Origin: Pseudomonadota bacterium
GTDB taxonomy: Bacteria > Pseudomonadota > Alphaproteobacteria > Ferrovibrionales > Ferrovibrionaceae
Reading direction: 5' to 3'
DNA length: 8,758 bases
Assembly: GCA_023434425.1 (NCBI GenBank)
Contig: JAEYSS010000206.1
Coordinates: 1 to 8,758 of the forward strand
The position numbers were made by a program, and so were the translations under genes. Below are positions 6,270 to 8,758 of this stretch, piece after piece. Within the stretch, counting starts at the first letter, position 1. The number at the start of each line of letters is the position of its first letter. A model generated the notes under the pieces. That model did not search any database. It worked only from the letters and a program-made list of their open reading frames with translations, and was not told the DNA's origin.

Positions 6270-6875
6270 ATGTCGCGTCCGAAAACCCTGCTGGAAATGG
6301 CCGGCGCTGCCGGGATCCCGGTGGCCTGGGAGAAGTCGACCCTGCTGCTGATCGACCACCAGAACGAATATCTCGCCGATGGCGGCCTGCCGCTGACCGG
6401 CATCGATGCGGCGGTGGCCGAGATCGGCAAACTGCTGGCGGCCGCGCGCAAGGCCGGCGCGCCCATCGTGCATGTGCGCCATCACGGCAAACCGGGCGGT
6501 GCGCTGTTCAATCCCGATGGCCCCAAGGCGGCGTTCATCGCCGGCACCGGTCCGCAGGGCAATGAGCGTGTGGTCACCAAGGCGCTGCCCAATGCCTTTG
6601 CCGGCACGGATCTCGATGCCGTGCTGAAGGAACTGGGCCGCAAGGAGCTGATCATCGCCGGCTTCCAGACGCATATGTGCGTCAGCGCCACGGCGCGCAA
6701 CGCCATCGACCACGGCTATCGCGGCGTGGTGGTGAATGCCGCCTGCGCCGACCGCGACCTGCCGGATCCGGCCGGCAGCGGCACCATTCCCGCCGCCGAG
6801 ATGCATCGCATCACCATGGCAGCGCTGAACGACCGTTTCGCGCTGGTGGTGCCGAACGCAGCGGCGATTGCCTAG
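6270..6875 (+). CDS. Isochorismatase-family cysteine hydrolase
   Basis: Alpha/beta hydrolase of the isochorismatase/nicotinamidase/N-carbamoyl-amidase superfamily, 201 residues from this start. The expected catalytic triad is visible: D29 in LLLIDHQNEY, K104 in VVTKALPNAF, and the nucleophile C137 in THMCVSATARNA. The substrate cannot be deduced. The superfamily covers isochorismate vinyl-ether hydrolysis as well as amide hydrolysis (nicotinamide, carbamoyl-sarcosine, ureidoacrylate). No siderophore genes accompany it, so true isochorismatase activity is not supported. The ATG at 6270 is preferred over the in-frame ATG at 6258 because the GGAGAG run at 6260-6265 forms a Shine-Dalgarno for it. 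It is divergent from lysR and probably regulated by it. Its stop codon shares the CTAG at 6872-6875 with the convergent lipoprotein gene. Confidence 0.9.
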   Translation: MSRPKTLLEMAGAAGIPVAWEKSTLLLIDHQNEYLADGGLPLTGIDAAVAEIGKLLAAARKAGAPIVHVRHHGKPGGALFNPDGPKAAFIAGTGPQGNERVVTKALPNAFAGTDLDAVLKELGRKELIIAGFQTHMCVSATARNAIDHGYRGVVVNAACADRDLPDPAGSGTIPAAEMHRITMAALNDRFALVVPNAAAIA

Positions 6876-7693
6876 CGTGCAGGCGGCAGCGGCGTTGCGT
6901 TGACGCCGCTACGTGGCGCGGCGCTCATGTCCGGTACGGGCGCGCCCGCGCCGCCGCCGGTGGCGGATGGCCGGTTGCGGGTGCGGCGGTCGGCCGGCAG
7001 GGTGTCCCAGACGCGGTCGGCTTCGGCGACGTTGAGTTTCTGGTCGCCGGGGCGGCAGGCGCGGCTGCGATACAGCACGCTGCGGCCGGGGAAGAAGCAC
7101 CAGGAGGCCTCGGCCAGCTGCGCGCGCTGCAGCAGCTCGGCTTCCTCGGTGTTGATCCAGCGGCTGCCGGGCGGGCAGCTCGGTGCCTCGAAGACATGCC
7201 CGGCGCTGTCGTTGTAGCAGAGCGCGAACACGCCATCGCCGACGCGGGCGTCGTTCACCGCGTAAGGCACGCTCGGCACGCCGCCGGGTCCGGACGGCGG
7301 CACGTTCGATTGCGGCACAGAACCGATACCTGGGCCGATGCCCGGGCGCGCTGCCTGCTGCTGGCCCTGTTGGGGCAGGGGCGTGATCTCGGGCGCGCCA
7401 CGACCGGCAACCGGGGCGCGCTGGGTCTGGAACTGGCGCTGCGCTTCCGTCGTGCCGATGGGGGCATAGCCCGGGGCGCAGCGGCCGGTCTGGCTGGTAT
7501 AGAGCAGCCCGGTCTCGGCGCTGAAACAGGGCGTGCCGGCACTGCTGCTGGTGGCCCCGCCTTCGATGGGGCGCGTGCGCGTCTCGCCGCCGAGGCCGCG
7601 ATACAGGCTGCGGTTCAGGTCGCGCATGTTGTCGCAGCCGGCGAGCCCGGCCACGAGAAGCATCAGCGCGAAGACCGCAGCGCCGCGCCGCAT
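6872..7693 (-). CDS. Lipoprotein with three two-cysteine repeats, function unknown
   Basis: A 273-residue exported lipoprotein that I do not recognise. Residues 1-19 form a signal peptide (basic MRRG, hydrophobic core, LAG) followed by lipobox cysteine C20; D at +2 may favour inner-membrane retention by the E. coli rule. Three related segments share a first Cys-aromatic, a hydrophobic centre, Cys-x-Pro-Gly and an Glu-Ala ending: C56-C72 (TGRCAPGYAPIGTTEA), C159-C173 (APSCPPGSRWINTEEA) and C199-C213 (SRACRPGDQKLNVAEA). Each pair is 14-16 residues apart, so one disulfide per repeat is plausible in the periplasm. A Pro/Gln/Gly-rich linker (about 92-143) separates repeats 1 and 2, and the C-terminal tail is low-complexity. 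The gene starts seven bases after the queF stop, so it is probably co-transcribed. No Shine-Dalgarno is clear. It ends on the same CTAG as the convergent hydrolase gene. Confidence 0.78.
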   Translation of the reverse strand: MRRGAAVFALMLLVAGLAGCDNMRDLNRSLYRGLGGETRTRPIEGGATSSSAGTPCFSAETGLLYTSQTGRCAPGYAPIGTTEAQRQFQTQRAPVAGRGAPEITPLPQQGQQQAARPGIGPGIGSVPQSNVPPSGPGGVPSVPYAVNDARVGDGVFALCYNDSAGHVFEAPSCPPGSRWINTEEAELLQRAQLAEASWCFFPGRSVLYRSRACRPGDQKLNVAEADRVWDTLPADRRTRNRPSATGGGAGAPVPDMSAAPRSGVNATPLPPAR

Positions 7694-7700
7694 CGATGTG

Positions 7701-8201
7701 TCAGCCGCGGCCGCGATAGGGGGTGACGCCCTGGTCGGGCAGCCACAGGCCGGCCGGCGGCCTGCCGGTCTGCCAGAAGACGTCGATCGGCATGCCGCCG
7801 CGCGGATACCAGTAGCCGCCGATGCGCAGCCAGCGCGGCTTCATCGCCGCCACCAGGCGTTTGGCGATGCCGATGGTGCAGTCCTCGTGGAAGGCGCCAT
7901 GGTTGCGGAAGCTGTTGAGGAATAATTTAAGCGATTTGGACTCGACCATCAGCCGGTTCGGCACATAGTCGATCACCAGATGGGCGAAATCCGGCTGGCC
8001 GGTCATCGGGCACAGGCTGGTGAATTCCGGCTGGGTGAAGCGGATCAGATAGGCCGTGCCCGGCTGCGGGTTGGGCACGGTTTCCAGCTTCGCCTCATCG
8101 GGGCTCTGCGGCTGGCGCGCGGCATGGCCGAGCTGCGTCAGGCCTTGCGTGACGGAGGCGGGAGAGGCGGTCTTGCCGCGAGTCTTAGCTTTGCGTTTCA
8201 T
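7701..8201 (-). CDS. queF: NADPH-dependent 7-cyano-7-deazaguanine reductase
   Basis: Reduces preQ0 (7-cyano-7-deazaguanine) to preQ1 with two NADPH in the queuosine tRNA-modification pathway, in the cytoplasm. This is the short unimodular form with a single T-fold domain. From the ATG at 8201 it has 166 residues: the thioimide-forming nucleophile C64 in FTSLCPMTGQPDFA, the acid D71, the QueF signature ESKSLKLF at 87-94, then NSFRNHGAFHED (H105, E106 for preQ0 binding), and the WLRIGGYWYPRGG and PIDVFWQTG blocks. An in-frame ATG at 8222 would add seven residues. Neither start has a good Shine-Dalgarno, and the basic first residues from 8201 look sufficient. The minus-strand leader contains a small GC hairpin (8245-8261, GGCCGC/GTGGCC arms). 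It is not recognisable as a preQ1 riboswitch. Other queuosine genes are not in the window. The lipoprotein gene follows seven bases downstream. Confidence 0.94.
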   Translation of the reverse strand: MKRKAKTRGKTASPASVTQGLTQLGHAARQPQSPDEAKLETVPNPQPGTAYLIRFTQPEFTSLCPMTGQPDFAHLVIDYVPNRLMVESKSLKLFLNSFRNHGAFHEDCTIGIAKRLVAAMKPRWLRIGGYWYPRGGMPIDVFWQTGRPPAGLWLPDQGVTPYRGRG

Positions 8202-8322
8202 GCCTAACTTATGACACAGCATGACCTTTTTTGCAGCCTTGTGAGGCCACTTTCGGCGGCCATCTTCAGGGGGTGAGGCGGCAGACCGTCTTGCCAGAGT
8301 TTACCAGCCCAGGAGGCCAGTT

Positions 8323-8673
8323 ATGTCCAACACTGTTTCGCTGAAGTCCCTCGCCACTGCCCTGACCGTCGCCGGTACCGTCGCGCTGGGCGCGGCCGGC
8401 GGCGCCTGGGCCCAGAGCACCACGCCCACCACCCCGGCCGGCGATGCCACGGCCCAGCAGACCCAGACCGATGCCCGCAAGGAGCAGCGCAAGGCCGATG
8501 AGAAAAAGTCCGATGCCATGAAGGCGCAGCGCAAGGCCGACGAGAAAAAGGCCGATGCCCAGCGCGACGCCAACGGCGACAAGGCGGCGGCCCAGCGCAA
8601 GGCGGACGAAAAGAAGGCCGATGCGCGTAAACAGCAGCGCAAGGCGGACGAGAAAGCCCGCAGCGTGAACTGA
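8323..8673 (+). CDS. Small exported Lys/Ala-rich repeat protein
   Basis: A 116-residue protein of unknown function. Residues 1-30 are a Sec-type signal peptide with a probable cleavage AWA-Q after A30. A Thr/Pro/Gln-rich linker (about 31-52) follows. The rest is built from QRKADEK repeats starting at residues 55, 69, 91 and 105, with spacings of 14, 22 and 14; the longer middle gap contains DANGDKAA. The repeats are highly charged, nearly free of bulky hydrophobic residues, and expected to be helical or disordered. A periplasmic or secreted location is inferred. A strong Shine-Dalgarno AGGAGG (8311-8316) lies six bases before the ATG, suggesting good expression. The gene stands alone, divergent from queF, and is followed by an intrinsic terminator. 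Resemblance to other Lys/Ala-rich proteins could be compositional only. Confidence 0.72.
   Translation: MSNTVSLKSLATALTVAGTVALGAAGGAWAQSTTPTTPAGDATAQQTQTDARKEQRKADEKKSDAMKAQRKADEKKADAQRDANGDKAAAQRKADEKKADARKQQRKADEKARSVN
8485..8655 (+). repeat. QRKADEK coding repeats, 42-base unit
   Basis: Four in-frame copies beginning at 8485, 8527, 8593 and 8635, each encoding QRKADEK(K) with few silent differences (GCC/GCG and GAT/GAC changes). Copies 1-2 and 3-4 are 42 bases apart; the middle step is 66 bases because of a 24-base (eight-codon) insertion. This is consistent with expansion by duplication, and copy number may vary among relatives. Confidence 0.8.
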
Positions 8674-8693
8674 CCGGCATCGCCAGGTTCATG

Positions 8694-8734
8694 GAAGGCC
8701 CTCGGTCCCCCCCGGGATCGGGGGCCTTCTGTTT
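8694..8734 (+). terminator. Intrinsic terminator after the exported repeat protein
   Basis: GAAGGCCC (8694-8701) pairs with GGGCCTTC (8722-8729). The stem continues inward through U-G, C-G and GGTCCC/GGGATC to a CCCC loop (8710-8713), giving about 16 pairs with wobbles. It is followed by TGTTT. The position 20 bases after the stop codon fits termination of the 8323-8673 transcript. Confidence 0.85.
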
Positions 8735-8758
8735 ATCCAGACATATCAAATCTCTGTT

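Noticed and set aside
5393..6565. Long + strand open frame (390 codons) opposite lysR and running into the hydrolase
   Set aside because: Low-complexity composition and antisense to a clear LysR gene; no start signals.
6677..7726. Long + strand open frame (349 codons) across the hydrolase end and opposite the lipoprotein
   Set aside because: Overlaps two better genes in other frames; Gly/Ala/Arg-rich shadow.
8202..8262. preQ1 riboswitch upstream of queF
   Set aside because: An A-rich run and a small hairpin are present, but the class I pattern of stem, C-containing loop and pairing A-rich tail could not be fitted.

Overview
The window looks like chromosomal DNA of a GC-rich alphaproteobacterium, probably in or near Rhodospirillales. 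The evidence is strongly G/C-biased codon use, the QueF and RluC sequence types, and a DUF3422 gene directly behind rluC. The taxonomic call is an inference from gene flavour only. No tRNA, rRNA, CRISPR array or transposase gene was seen.

Left part (6-2305, + strand): a 23S rRNA pseudouridine synthase (rluC) whose end overlaps the start of a DUF3422 membrane-anchored protein gene. Middle (about 2306-5300): a lower-GC insert (about 50% in sampled lines against about 68% in the flanks). It carries a compact minus-strand Type II restriction-modification pair, a gamma-type N6-adenine methyltransferase followed 12 bases later by a PaeR7I/XhoI-family endonuclease, with predicted target CTCGAG. Upstream of the methyltransferase lies about 480 bases without a convincing gene. 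This stretch holds a perfect 7-bp inverted repeat, a good rightward extended -10 promoter candidate, and an array of ATAAG motifs spaced alternately 11 and 10 bp. That spacing averages 10.5 bp, one turn of B-DNA, and the array is the most unusual signal in the window.

Right part (5312-8758): a LysR-type regulator divergent from an isochorismatase-family hydrolase, which it probably controls. The hydrolase gene then converges on a minus-strand pair, queF (queuosine biosynthesis) followed by a lipoprotein gene. The lipoprotein carries three similar two-cysteine repeats that I do not recognise. Divergent from queF is a small exported Lys/Ala/Asp-rich protein built from four QRKADEK repeats, ending in a strong intrinsic terminator.

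The flanking genes read as ordinary core or accessory chromosome. The restriction-modification insert and its upstream phased array read as acquired DNA, and the array's function is open.
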